Source of the DNA: Labyrinthula sp. Ha | Lineage: Eukaryota; Sar; Bigyra; Labyrinthulida; Labyrinthulaceae | Length of the DNA stretch: 64,000 bases | Assembly (NCBI GenBank): GCA_015227615.1 | Contig: JAALGZ010000011.1 | Coordinates: 1,116,001 to 1,180,000 of the forward strand | Direction of reading: 5' to 3' | In this document: piece by piece, positions 35,401 to 46,384 of the stretch | Position numbering within the stretch: position 1 is the first letter of the stretch | Layout: every line of letters starts with the position of its first letter | The notes under the pieces: model-generated | Databases searched by the model: none | What the model was told of the DNA's origin: nothing | Seen by the model: the letters and a program-made list of their open reading frames with translations, nothing else | Program-made: the position numbers and the translations under genes

Positions 35401-38400
35401 CCATTTAAATATGCGAAAGTTTAGGAATATGTATTAACGGCCAAAGCTAAGAAATAAGATTTGCATTATATCCTTTTAATAATTTGTCCAAAGCACCACT
35501 CTGTTACGTTCAAATGTAACTTGCAACCTCCTTGGATACTGGCAAGATATATAATTGGTTGAGATATTCCATTATTTTAGTAATCGCATTACTATTTAAT
35601 GATCATCTACTGGTTAAATGATTTGGATTCAGTGTTAAGTATCAAGCTGATAACTTTGAAAATTGCATCTTCAACTAAGCATTCCCCAAATATAGATACC
35701 CCGGTACTAATAAAAGCGGTGAGATGTGGACATACCATGTTGGCGATATTTTGTTACTGAAAATAAAGATCATTAAATACATAAATTAATCTCTTGTTTT
35801 TGATCCAATCTAAATTTTGAAAAAATAGCATATTAACTAAGTAATTATGCCTATGGATTTTGGTTATAAAAAGAACAAGGGATGTTAAATTCTAAGTTCC
35901 CTAACCTAAGGCTTCTAGACTCGTACATTTTACATGTCTTTTTATATCATTCTTCGGTATTATATTTACTATCATTAAAGTCAAACTGTTCTTTCATTAA
36001 CCATAAAACTATATTTGTCTTATCTTCCGCTATTGAATCAAAGTTAGTAATAATCAAAGAATTTATTGCCGTTAAAACTTATCTTTTTTAAAGTAAGTTT
36101 TGTGTACATATACAACATATTTTTCTGTTTAAAGGTTTCATTAAGTTTTATTAATTCGATTAACCTTATGGGTCCTCAATTCAAGTTATCAAACCCTTAT
36201 TTTATGCATAGATGATATATATGTATATATGAATGTTCTACCAATTATATTTTATCAATTCTATTTCTCAAATATTATGTTTGCTGTCCGAGGTTCAATT
36301 TTTTCCACATTTTAAATAATTGAACAGCTCTGCCGTAGTTCAATCAATAGCTAAATTTTCTTAGACAACTTAATATTTGAAGCATTCAGCTCCCTAAGTG
36401 CTTTAGACATCAAATGATTTTATTTCTTTTTTATTCTCTTATCTGAAATAACCCCAAGTCATAGTTTGAAAAATCAAGATTTAATACTTTTGGTGAACTA
36501 TATCAGTGTTATTTCCATATCCTTTTAGAAAACTATTGATATCATCAGCATAAAAACTATCATCCTTATGTGAGCGCAAAGTAGGCAGTAAAAGTTTTGA
36601 CATCTATGTTCGAAATTATACATACCGGAATTGTTGATTGATAAATAGTAGTCATTAGGACTAGAGTAATACATATGAAAAGGGTAACAATAGAGATCTA
36701 TTAGTCCTATTTGTGCTTCCCGCTATAAAATACGATATTGTAGGTAATTCGTTATAGGAATAATATTCTTCGTTGTTTATTTTATGCATACTTGAATTTG
36801 CGCTTCCAGCATTTATAAGGTTTGAGAAGTTTATAGAGCCAAATGCAATGAGTTACATGGGTGGATGAAAGAATGTCCAATTTTCATTTCATAGGCGAAA
36901 CTTATTTTAAAATAATTTTTTAACTCTAGAAATAACAGTTTGTAAGTTTCTTCAAGTCATTGGCTCTATTATAGAAAGTATTGTTTAAATAAATAAGCTT
37001 ACCACGCAGTTTCTATTTATTCCAGAAATTATTATGTACCCATATGTTGTCTACCATTGAGGACAATATATATCGTATATCTGGACTGTGAGAAATATAA
37101 AAGTAAACTAATTTGGGTCACTTGTACAGCTACAGTATGTCAGAAGAACCATATTCATAATCACATGTTCAAATAAATCAGCAAGAAATAGATTGATGGT
37201 ATAGGAACTCGCAGTTCACAACTATAATCTTTGAGTTTCCAAACAATATGAAGTTTGTTCTCGATAATACTAATAAATATACATTTTCATTACTATTATC
37301 ACTAAACAAAATCATACCACATTCCCACTCTATATAACAACCCCATCAAAGACTCAACAACACTGAAATCTTATTAGATTAAGCTTATTTTCAATATGAC
37401 TCGTGACTCAGGTTACTTCTTAGCCTTTAATCATATGGATATAATGTTACTGAACTGTGTACTAAATGTGAAAGTTTGTTTCTTTTGAATATTCCTACTG
37501 ATATATTTCATAGAACTAGTCGTGATCTATCCGGAGTTTTTTACTCCGTACCGTTAATAATCGTGTTACGAGATTTCAAACAGGGTTGTTGCGTTGGTTT
37601 GGAAATCTTTTTATGTTCTTAGCTCTCATATGGCATGGGGCCTTCCTTACTGCGAAGAATCAGATGAGAACGTTAGCAGGTATAGTCTTAACCCTTGTAA
37701 CCCAAAATCGATTAATAGCTATCAAAGCGTTTATTGATTCCCTTTTTAATATTAAATTAGGCGTTGATTCATTATGTTAAGACTGTTCAATGTTTTGGTA
37801 ATGTGCCTTTTTTAATTTTGCTACTATTGAGTACGCGATTTCAGTTCTCTAATGGACGCCACATGAATAAGCAGTATCACACGTGATCCTTAGTTCTGCA
37901 TAGAAATAATCTAACAAAGCTTTAAACCACTCGACTAGTTTCTTAAGTTACTGCTATTTAAATTTTAAGTTGTTGCTGTGTGATATATTTTATTAGATTG
38001 TATTATTCCTGTATATATCCAAAAATTCTTCCCAGCCATAAGTAAGGAGCTACCACCTTAAATCTCCTAGGCGACCTACTAATCCTTGCTATCTGCTAAC
38101 TTTTTTGTTCTAAGATAAATTCAAAAAACATTCTTGTTTTGAATTTTTTTCTAATTCTGCTTGCATAACCACTTTTTCATTTAATTGTTTCAAGAATACG
38201 TTGTTACTGGATGAGAAAGTGTTGTTATTACGGATCTAGTCAGATATACCTGGGCAAGGACGGAAGTAAAATTCTTGTTAATCTATCAATTTATTTCTCT
38301 TTGGTAATTTTAAAATAGGAAAGACTAGTTATTATTCTACTTTATTATTTCATCTATTTCTCTTTTTAACCAACTTTTTTTCCACTGTTTGGCTTCATAG

Positions 38401-41400
38401 GATCATTCAATGCTCTGACGGTGGAATTAGGTTGTTTATATCCATAGGGCCCCTCTATTAGTATACTTAGGTAATATATATTTATTGCTCTCTGTTATCT
38501 GCATAGAATGTGGTTATATACTTCTTGTGAAATAGGCAATGTTGTCTATGAATTCTTTTTTCCAATAGAGTATGTTTAAGAAAACTATCTCTCCACCTGT
38601 GCATGGAATATCGTCAAGATCAAATAAAGATTGTCTACATTAGAAAAACTCTAACTTGTTGATTGATACAGTTGTTAAAGCTAAAATAACATATGTAATT
38701 CAGTTCAAATTTTTCTCATAAACTCGGAAACATTAGTTTTAACATTCTAAAAACACACACAATCCACGAGAGTTCATATTCAAATTTCTTTTAACTAAAT
38801 ATATTCGCGTTCACTGTGTTAGGGTTTCAGGTATAGAAATGCTCTTTACCATACCCATTCTTATCTTAATATTGAGGTATTGATTATGAACAATTCTCTA
38901 ACACCAGAGTAAGTTATTCTACATGGAGTTAGCTTCGTCCTTAGAATAGCATTTCTTCACCTTTTATGCCTTTCCTATTAATATGACATTAATTCACCTT
39001 TTTTTATATCCGTTTTAGTAAAAGCATTAACTTTAGTCTTGGAAACCTTACTTTTGGCTAGCAATACTTTAAGTTATAAGTCTTAGATTTGTCTTCGGTT
39101 CCTTTTATATCCAAGAAGACAAGTTCAAAATGTACATAGAAAAGCAAATCATTAAACCTTAATACCACACACTTGTGTCTATGAACTGTTTCTTATTACA
39201 TTTTTTGTGAAGTATTTCAACTACTCATTTGTGTGAAATTGAGTCTTCATTTAAAGTGTGCAACCAGGATTTCTAAATCCATGGACAAAACTTTCCTGGA
39301 GGTTCCGCTCATCGGAGAAGCAACTATAATGGTCTTAATTAATGATCCCAATCTTAACAACTGATTAAGAGAGTATAAATGAGAATTCACACCAATTACC
39401 ATAAAGTATCCTACTTGGTTGATAGACTCAGGACCCAAATGAGTGTTCTAGTGGCGTCTCATCTAGATATTCATTTCTTGCTGAGATTGATTTCGTAGGG
39501 CGAACTCGAAATGAGATAATTTGCTCAGGGAATACACCATAATGATCTTTTACATTAGTTGGGAAAATCATATATATAACCTGTTTTTAAGCTTGAGAAA
39601 AATGTAAAAAGAAAACGTAATGTACATTTATCGAGTCCATAGATCTGGAATCTTGGCCCTCATAGTCTCAAGGGCTTTACATTTTTCTAAATTGGTTCTC
39701 GTCTGCAAAACCATTGTTTACGTTCTCTCAATCATAAAGAGTTTTATTCTCTTTTGCTATGATATTGTCCTAGATTTTTTTCATTATTGAAAAGTAACGC
39801 ACAATATGATACTATTGAGAGAAGATGATCTGAATCTCATAACATACCGGAAATCGTGTATAATTTACTCACCGTAGTGAAAATCTGAAAAGGAGAATAA
39901 TCACTGAGTTTGAACCTTTGGCTCTATTAGTTGTAGTCCAAATTCGTAGAACAAAGGGTCGTATATCGCCTTAACCGTAGGCTCAAGTCAACTTAAACTG
40001 AGTTCACTGACTAAACATGTATGCACTCTTGTTAATCAGGGAAAGATCATATTAATAAAACTCAACTATTTACACTACTTTTTATATGGTGGAACTCCAG
40101 ATGCATTGAAAAATCTAAAGTATTTACACTTCTCGCTTTAAACTTGGTGCTATCATAGTAGCAAATGACCGGATCTGTCATTAAGTGTTAGCAACCCTAG
40201 CTTGTTTTCAGTAGCTCATCATATTAAATAAGCCAAATTCTGTCCTTAAATTAAAAGATCCACTGAGAAACTTACTATAACTTTAGTACATATAATCAAA
40301 GATACTGAACCTGCCCTGCTCTACAATATTATGATATGTATGTGTATATATTCTTATGTTATAAGTATTGTCTGGTTTTAAGGAAAGGTTGGTCTACTTT
40401 AGGCCGTCCTTTTATGATTCACATATATATTCTTTGTAAACTGCTCTCTAGCTGACTGATACCAGATTCTTCAGATAAAACTCTTAATGGGAAAGACAGA
40501 AATTAAGCTTATGAGTTACTTGATTGAAAATATTTTTAGTTATTTAAGTAATTAAATGAAAAGAGCTTGTAAGGCACTTTATGGGCTAAAATTATTTTAA
40601 TAGTTGCCTTGAAGTCGACTAATTGGATCCATCTCAACGCCTTTACCTTTAGATGTTAACTTACTTGGATAGATTCTTGAAAGCCATAATTTCCTCACGA
40701 ACACATATATTTTCATTGGTTTATATGTTCGGACCTCAAGTAGATTGGTATTTTCCGCAGAGAATTTTAAACTTTCCTGTTGAGTCTTGCATGATAAATT
40801 CATTGTTGCTAAATAAGTTTATTAGTTCATACCTTCTTTTCCAAAATAGTTGCATTGACCTACCATCTAAAACTAACTAGTTAAAGTATATTTATTAATT
40901 ATCACATATCCATAGAGTATTCAAGTAGCCTCTGATACAACTCATGCTAAATATAATATAGATTTGGTTAATGAATCATTATGATATTCTTAAGATACGA
41001 AAGATTCAGGCTTACTGTGCGATGGTCTTACCACAAACCAGGAGTTGTAAATGTTCGTATTTTTTTTTGTTTCGAATAGTCCAGGGAGCTCATGCATTCT
41101 TACTCATGGCATGTCTCCTTACAGGAAATAATTAACTAAAGATCAAAGATACAGCCTCTTCTTTTGGGAAATCTAATGAAGGCTTACTACATGGAAAGTT
41201 TGCTGCGGTGCTTATGATTTTAGGCAAATCTTACTTAAATTGGCTACGGTTGACTTGAGGTTTAACACAAGTGCATACAGACAATTGAACACTTGTTGGT
41301 AAGAAACTGTATTGGAAAGTTGTTAGAAACAAAATGTACTCTGATAGCAGATTCTAATGTAATAATCAAAAATTGTTCTTAAGCGCATCAATTTACCTCC

Positions 41401-41986
41401 ATTTAAGACATTTAAAAAGTTGGTCGGTATAATGATTAAATTGGCTCCACGGAATAAAACAATGAAGCTGAGCAATAAACCATATCACCTCTAACAAGGG
41501 AAGCTGTTTTATTTAGTAATTAGAAAGCTAGATTTGAAGCTTTATCATGGCAAATGTGGCAGTGTTTCAGAATCAGAACTAAGACAAAGATTGGTTAAAT
41601 CTTGCCCTTTTTTGTGAATACGGTTGAAAGGCTTTTTTATTATTTCTTAGTTGCTAAAGTCTCCCTTGGTGAGACAAAACAAGTACGCTGACAATACATA
41701 TTTCCTGCTCCTCAGAGGAAAACCAGAAAAGTTCAAAGACAGGTCTATCGATAGCTATCTAATATATAAAAAATTAGGGATAGGAAAAATCAACAAAGAG
41801 AACTTGTAGGATATTAGTTTTTCGAGTATGGAGACAAAGAAATATAAAATATAACTAAACTGTGTCTAAAGAAAAACTACACATATTCTAAGAGAGAGAG
41901 AAACTTCATATATTCTACATCTCGCTAGTATTTATACTTGCACCGTGGAAACAATATTCTTGATTTTCTTCAAAAGAAAACAAAAT
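32454..41986. other. long gene-poor AT-rich desert
   Basis: About 9.5 kb without a supported gene; every open frame is under 100 codons and featureless. AT dinucleotide runs lie at 33139-33154 and 34742-34757. A perfect short hairpin with a T5 loop lies at 37530-37546. From about 35.8 to 39 kb the plus strand is rich in T. No tRNA or mobile-element feature seen. Confidence 0.5.
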
Positions 41987-43054
41987 TTAATACAACTTGA
42001 TGTTATATCCTCTTCTTTGTAATCTTGAAACCTTATAAAAAGGAAAATATGTTTTTCCATAATTTATAGCGTAACTGAATAAGAATTTATGCCTAGAATC
42101 CATCATCTCAAAGATATTTTTAGAAAATTCTATCTCATAAAAATCAGTTCTAGAAGAAATCTTTTGATCTAAGTGTTTTTTCTCATTGAAACAAAACCTT
42201 GAAAGAACAAAAAGGATTAGGGAAAAATCCTTATTGAGATTGCTCAGCCAAGTTGTTTTCAACAAACAGAAATTATTCATTGAAAAAAGTAAAGAAGGTA
42301 TTAAATAAACCAAAGGCTTGCTTTTAGTCTTATGCAAATCAATATTTCCTAAATCAATATCTCTTAAATTCACAAAACTAGAAGGATTTTTCAGCAGACT
42401 CGAAATCAGTAGAAATTTATGGTCAATAGAGATTGAGTCTTCGTTTAAAAAAACAGTCCTCAGAGTAAATTCTGTGCTTTCGATAGGATGTCTTAGTAGA
42501 GAAGGTAGAATAAGTTTCTTGTATTTTTTTTTTATAGCCGGATAAAAATCAGTAATTAACCTGTACTTGACTAAAAACAGTATTTTGTTTGCTAATGGTT
42601 GCAAATTTTTAAAGTTAATAATTTGAAAGGAAAAACTTGATCTTTTCTTGCCTAAACTGATTAATTTTTTCAAGCTATAAAATTCTTGATTACTCATACT
42701 CAAGAGTGTATCAAATCCAAATACAAAGTGTGTTTTTCTCCATTTTCTTTCGTCAATTATAAGTTGCACTAATTTTACCACACTGCCTTCAGGATATATA
42801 TTTCCATGCAACTCAATTCTACTCAAAAAAAGAAGCTTATGTAAATGTGCACAAAGTTCAACCATTTTTCTTTCTGGAATCTTTCTGCATTTAAAATATA
42901 CTGCAACAGTTTTGAATTTAAGAGGAATTCCAGGATATTTGCTAACTGGAAATGGTGTAGGAAATAAATTATTTTCGAAACATGCTTCCATAGTATATTC
43001 ATTATCTTTAAAATTAATATTACTTTTTTTTATTTGTCGACTTAAAGTTTCCAT
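41987..43054 (-). CDS. leucine-rich-repeat-like protein, multicopy family (intact copy)
   Basis: A 355-residue open frame from the first ATG; the frame stays open a little further upstream but only with non-ATG codons. I do not recognise a named family. The pattern is leucine/isoleucine rich with units such as LSRIELHGNIYPEGSVVKLV (near residues 75-95) and FVNLRDIDLGNIDL (near 225). These resemble ribonuclease-inhibitor-type leucine-rich repeats with L-x-x-I-x-L-x-x-N. There is no signal peptide or membrane span, and the protein is basic with many lysines. A broken copy with a nearly identical core lies 11 kb away (30952-31832) on the same strand. No TTTTGGGCA element lies upstream. The role is unknown; a lineage-specific expanded family is likely. 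Confidence 0.65.
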   Translation of the reverse strand: METLSRQIKKSNINFKDNEYTMEACFENNLFPTPFPVSKYPGIPLKFKTVAVYFKCRKIPERKMVELCAHLHKLLFLSRIELHGNIYPEGSVVKLVQLIIDERKWRKTHFVFGFDTLLSMSNQEFYSLKKLISLGKKRSSFSFQIINFKNLQPLANKILFLVKYRLITDFYPAIKKKYKKLILPSLLRHPIESTEFTLRTVFLNEDSISIDHKFLLISSLLKNPSSFVNLRDIDLGNIDLHKTKSKPLVYLIPSLLFSMNNFCLLKTTWLSNLNKDFSLILFVLSRFCFNEKKHLDQKISSRTDFYEIEFSKNIFEMMDSRHKFLFSYAINYGKTYFPFYKVSRLQRRGYNIKLY

Positions 43055-43084
43055 CTCTAATGTGACCGAAGAAATTTTACGCAC

Positions 43085-43579
43085 GTCACAGAATTGTCTC
43101 CTTGGCCGTTACCACACCTTAGTAATAGCCAAACGTTTTTAGAAAATGCGAAGAGATTCAATGAAATATATTTTTGACGAAATAGTTGAATATTCCTGTG
43201 TCAGTATATGAATAAACACTTAGGGCAAGGTTTAATTATTTATTTTGCAGTTTTCTTTTCTATCTCTTGAGAAATCAAGAAATTCCCGAGAATTCGTTTT
43301 ATGATAAAATCAATATTCTTGAAAGTGGTCTTGAACTTCTCGAATCGTTATAGACTCGTTTTACTTAAGATAAAGGAACATTCTAAAAATATTTCAGTCC
43401 ATCTTAAAATATAAAGGAATATAAGAAAAAAGAGAAAATTTTACAAGTGGAAAAGAAACAAAATTATGCTTCTATGCCAGCGAACATAGTATATTTCCCT
43501 GCAATAGCTTTGGGAACTCCATAGCGAAACCAGATTCTTGAAATATTTCTTTTCACAAAAACGTTAAAGAAACGAAAGG
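43085..43579. other. divergent intergenic region
   Basis: A 500-bp AT-rich region between the LRR-like gene (leftward) and the EGF/7TM gene (rightward). It should hold both promoters. I see no shared motif or repeat in it. Confidence 0.4.
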
Positions 43580-44653
43580 ATGTCAGAAAACTATACATGC
43601 TACTTTGACATCCATTGTCCAGGTAGTAAAGAGTGTTATGGTGGAGTATGTCATTGTCATACTATGTATACATATCTTTATATTATTAGACTTAGTTATG
43701 GATGGCGAGGAGAAAATTGTGAAGAGTTTGGTCCTCAGAGTTACTTAATGCTTTTCATATGTGGATTTTATTTTATAATAGCAAGCTATGCATTAAAAGA
43801 GACTTTTGAAGAAATAAAAAATTATATTTTCATATCTTCAAACAGTTCTCAAAAACTAATAAAATATAATATTACTTTCAGAGGAAAATTAATCAACACA
43901 CAGACTATATACACTGAGAAAAGTGTGCTTCTCTATTGCAACATAATCACTGCAATTCTTGTTCTATCTTCTGATTTATTAATGGCGCTCAATATTTTCT
44001 CAAAAGAAAATTTTGGAAAAATACTCTTAGAAAATAGATCGAAAACAGGAAATTTCTCGAGAGCTCGAAATATAACTGCGAATGGGTACATTTGTGTTTT
44101 TTACTGGCTGTTTCTTCAAGTAAGTTTAACTTGGTTGAAACTTGGTTTAACAGGTGGAATGCAAAATAACAGGGAAAAGTTATTTTTTGTTTTTAAATGC
44201 TTAATTAGGGCTTTGCAGAGTATAATCCCAGTGATCATGTTCTTAGCTACTTATGAAAATAATGATCCTTTTTATACAACTCTAACTGGTTTTCCAATTT
44301 ACATTATTATCATGCTCATATTCATATTTTCCAAGTATGAATTTCAAAATACTTTGAAACAATCTAAATCAGTTATTTTCCTTCATCAAGCAGAGATGAT
44401 GAACATTGTATTCCAAAAGTTAATTGTCGCGTTTACATTTTCGCAGATCATGTCTATGCCAGTAGCAATACTCTTATATTCTGTAGAAAATCTATACAAA
44501 CTGAAATTAGTTGCTCCAGAAGAGGGAAACATAAACTTATTTTTTTCTATTGGACAGATTACCAGAGATGGAGCTGCGACTTTTGTTGTATTTAGCATTT
44601 TGCAATACTTGGTAAAAATAAAGGATAAACCAAGCAAGTCTCCAAAGAAATAA
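43580..44653 (+). CDS. EGF-like plus seven-TM receptor-like protein
   Basis: A 357-residue open frame. The N-terminus (residues 7-47) is a cysteine-rich EGF-like module (C-x5-C-x5-C-x4-C-x-C, closing YGWRGENC). About seven hydrophobic spans follow, near 54-72, 117-140, 165-188, 205-225, 231-254, 276-300 and 317-342. A basic tail ends KSPKK. The extracellular EGF-like cap and 7TM body suggest a cell-surface receptor or sensor, but I recognise no named family. Between C-H-C-H and YGW sits a stretch of about ten residues that EGF modules lack. The DNA there, from GTATACAT to a TAG, could be an in-frame intron of 24 or 30 nt whose removal restores EGF spacing. The gene is convergent with succinyl-CoA ligase, 75 bp apart. 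Confidence 0.7.
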   Translation: MSENYTCYFDIHCPGSKECYGGVCHCHTMYTYLYIIRLSYGWRGENCEEFGPQSYLMLFICGFYFIIASYALKETFEEIKNYIFISSNSSQKLIKYNITFRGKLINTQTIYTEKSVLLYCNIITAILVLSSDLLMALNIFSKENFGKILLENRSKTGNFSRARNITANGYICVFYWLFLQVSLTWLKLGLTGGMQNNREKLFFVFKCLIRALQSIIPVIMFLATYENNDPFYTTLTGFPIYIIIMLIFIFSKYEFQNTLKQSKSVIFLHQAEMMNIVFQKLIVAFTFSQIMSMPVAILLYSVENLYKLKLVAPEEGNINLFFSIGQITRDGAATFVVFSILQYLVKIKDKPSKSPKK

Positions 44654-44728
44654 AAACTGTGTCGCAGGAAAACTTTGAAACCTATTGATGTGAATTTTTT
44701 TCCGAGTAAACTTAGGCAAGATTTGTAC

Positions 44729-45685
44729 TTAAGCTTTACCAATTTTCTGCATCTCCTTCAACATTGTTCTACCCAATTGTGCAGGAGAATCTGTAACTAC
44801 AACTCCTGCTTCTCGCAAAGCTGCGATCTTATCAGCAGCACCTCCTTTTCCTCCTGCAATGATCGCTCCAGCATGTCCCATTCTCCTTCCAGGCGGTGCT
44901 GTCAACCCAGCAATAAAACTTACAACAGGTTTACTCTTGTCTCCATTCTGAACCCACCATTCCGCTGCTTCTTCTTCTGCAGTTCCTCCAATTTCCCCAA
45001 TCATAATAATCCCTTCTGTTTCCTCATCATTCGAGAACCTCTCCAGGCAATCAATAAAGTTCGTCCCGTTGAACGGATCTCCACCAATTCCTACACAAGT
45101 ACTTTGTCCAAGTCCAACTTCAGTTGTTTGAAAAACTGCCTCATATGTCAAAGTTCCAGATCTTGAAACAACACCGATCTTTCCCTTACTGTGAATGTGT
45201 CCAGGCATAATCCCGATTTTACATTCACCGGGTTTGATAATCCCGGGACAATTTGGACCAATCAGCCTTGTTTTACTTTGGCTATTAAGGACTTTCTTTA
45301 CTCTAACCATATCCTGCTGAGGGATGCCTTCAGTAATGCAAACTACTAGAGGAACTTCAGCTTCGATCGCCTCTAAAATGGCTTTTCCTGCAACTGGAGG
45401 AGGCACAAAAATGGAACAGGCATCCACACGAACATCCTTTTGTGCATCGGCAACTGAACCCCATACAGGAAGACCTAGATGAGTCTGTCCAGCCTTTTTA
45501 GGACTTGTTCCACCAATCACATTTGTACCATAATCCAGCGCTTGCTGCGAGTGAAAGGTTCCTTGCTTTCCTGTGAAACCCTGGCAAAGAACATTTGTAT
45601 TCTTGTCAATCCAGACATTGGCTGTTGATGACATATTTCTTGTTTGCTTCGCACATCTTGCAAGAGATAATCTTAAAGAAAGCAT
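44729..45685 (-). CDS. SUCLG1: succinyl-CoA ligase alpha subunit, mitochondrial
   Basis: This is the alpha subunit of the TCA-cycle enzyme that converts succinyl-CoA to succinate with GTP or ATP formation in the mitochondrial matrix. The 318-residue product has a basic, hydroxylated presequence ([20 protein letters not shown]), then the CoA-binding Rossmann fold ([17 protein letters not shown]). The conserved [20 protein letters not shown] follows, and the phosphohistidine loop [18 protein letters not shown] holds the catalytic His. The length fits the family. I chose the ATG at 45685 because the upstream ATG at 45793 would add 36 residues without presequence character and run through the promoter elements. 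It shares a 107-bp divergent promoter with the small mitoribosomal-like gene. Confidence 0.96.
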   Translation of the reverse strand: MLSLRLSLARCAKQTRNMSSTANVWIDKNTNVLCQGFTGKQGTFHSQQALDYGTNVIGGTSPKKAGQTHLGLPVWGSVADAQKDVRVDACSIFVPPPVAGKAILEAIEAEVPLVVCITEGIPQQDMVRVKKVLNSQSKTRLIGPNCPGIIKPGECKIGIMPGHIHSKGKIGVVSRSGTLTYEAVFQTTEVGLGQSTCVGIGGDPFNGTNFIDCLERFSNDEETEGIIMIGEIGGTAEEEAAEWWVQNGDKSKPVVSFIAGLTAPPGRRMGHAGAIIAGGKGGAADKIAALREAGVVVTDSPAQLGRTMLKEMQKIGKA

Positions 45686-45726
45686 TTTTACTATCTTTTT
45701 GCTTTTCCGCAGAAACCTGGCCACAC

Positions 45727-45770
45727 GGCCCAAATTACCTCCTTGATGACTATTCCTATAATTTTGGGCA
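45727..45770. promoter_or_regulatory. bidirectional promoter with two TTTGGGC elements
   Basis: ATTTTGGGCA at 45761-45770 points toward the plus-strand gene, 22 bp before its ATG. AATTTGGGCC on the minus strand at 45736-45727 points toward SUCLG1, about 41 bp before its ATG. Two oppositely oriented copies between two divergent mitochondrial-type genes give good support for the element acting at promoters. Confidence 0.6.
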
Positions 45771-45792
45771 ATCGGCGAGAAACAACAATTCA

Positions 45793-46095
45793 ATGAATTC
45801 CAGATATTTTATGCGGTTCCTAAGCAAAGGTTTGACGAACAATAAAAGAAGTGGTTCGAAGAAGCTACGCGGGACAAATGTTTTGCCTACACGAAAAGCC
45901 AGGGCTCCTCCTATAAGAAAAGAAGGAGTTGTTGTGCTCAGCAATGGCGCCACGTATCCTTCCTGGATGGGCCATCCGGCCTTTGCTGGGGGTAAAGTTA
46001 CAATAGGTGCAGATATTTACAATACACTAAATTGGATAAGTGAACGAGAAATGGATAAACGAAGGGCAGAACTAGAGAAAAAACAACAGAAATAA
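45793..46095 (+). CDS. small mitochondrial protein, possibly ribosomal bL31m/MRPL55-like
   Basis: A 100-residue protein with a basic, arginine/lysine-rich N-terminal half like a mitochondrial presequence or rRNA-binding arm. The centre [13 protein letters not shown] is followed by [18 protein letters not shown] and a charged helix ending ELEKKQQK. The order (valine-rich strand, S/D-G-S/A-T turn, D-x-x-TL segment, charged helix) recalls MRPL55/bL31m, but the identity is low. The frame is open for 66 codons further upstream, across the divergent promoter; I start at 45793 because the TTTTGGGCA element ends 22 bp before it. Divergence from a matrix enzyme gene fits a mitochondrial role. The alternative is an unrecognised lineage-specific mitochondrial protein. 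Confidence 0.55.
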   Translation: MNSRYFMRFLSKGLTNNKRSGSKKLRGTNVLPTRKARAPPIRKEGVVVLSNGATYPSWMGHPAFAGGKVTIGADIYNTLNWISEREMDKRRAELEKKQQK

Positions 46096-46384
46096 GGTCT
46101 CAGAGTGATATATTTCTCCAGAGTACTTTAGTAAAAATGTGACTTGGGTGCAAACTTGGATTTCAAGTAGGTGATGAGATTTCTCTCTTGCATTAAGTAC
46201 TAAATGTGAAGGATATTTCTTGACCTATTGTCAAGTTTAGTTTAGATTAAGTAACATGTCTGTTGAGTCATGAAAGAGACAAAACACACTCAACTTATTG
46301 TTTTCTTAAACAAAGAGAAGTTCTATTTTCTAATACTTATCTGGTCTATATGTTCTTTGGTACAGAATAATGTTACATCACGGT

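Noticed and set aside
37530-37546. Hairpin CGGAGT with a T5 loop, similar in look to the histone stem-loops
   Set aside because: No histone frame is nearby, the loop lacks the final C and the ACA flank is missing.
45686-45793. N-terminal extension of SUCLG1 to an upstream ATG
   Set aside because: It would run through both promoter elements and displace the good mitochondrial presequence at 45685.
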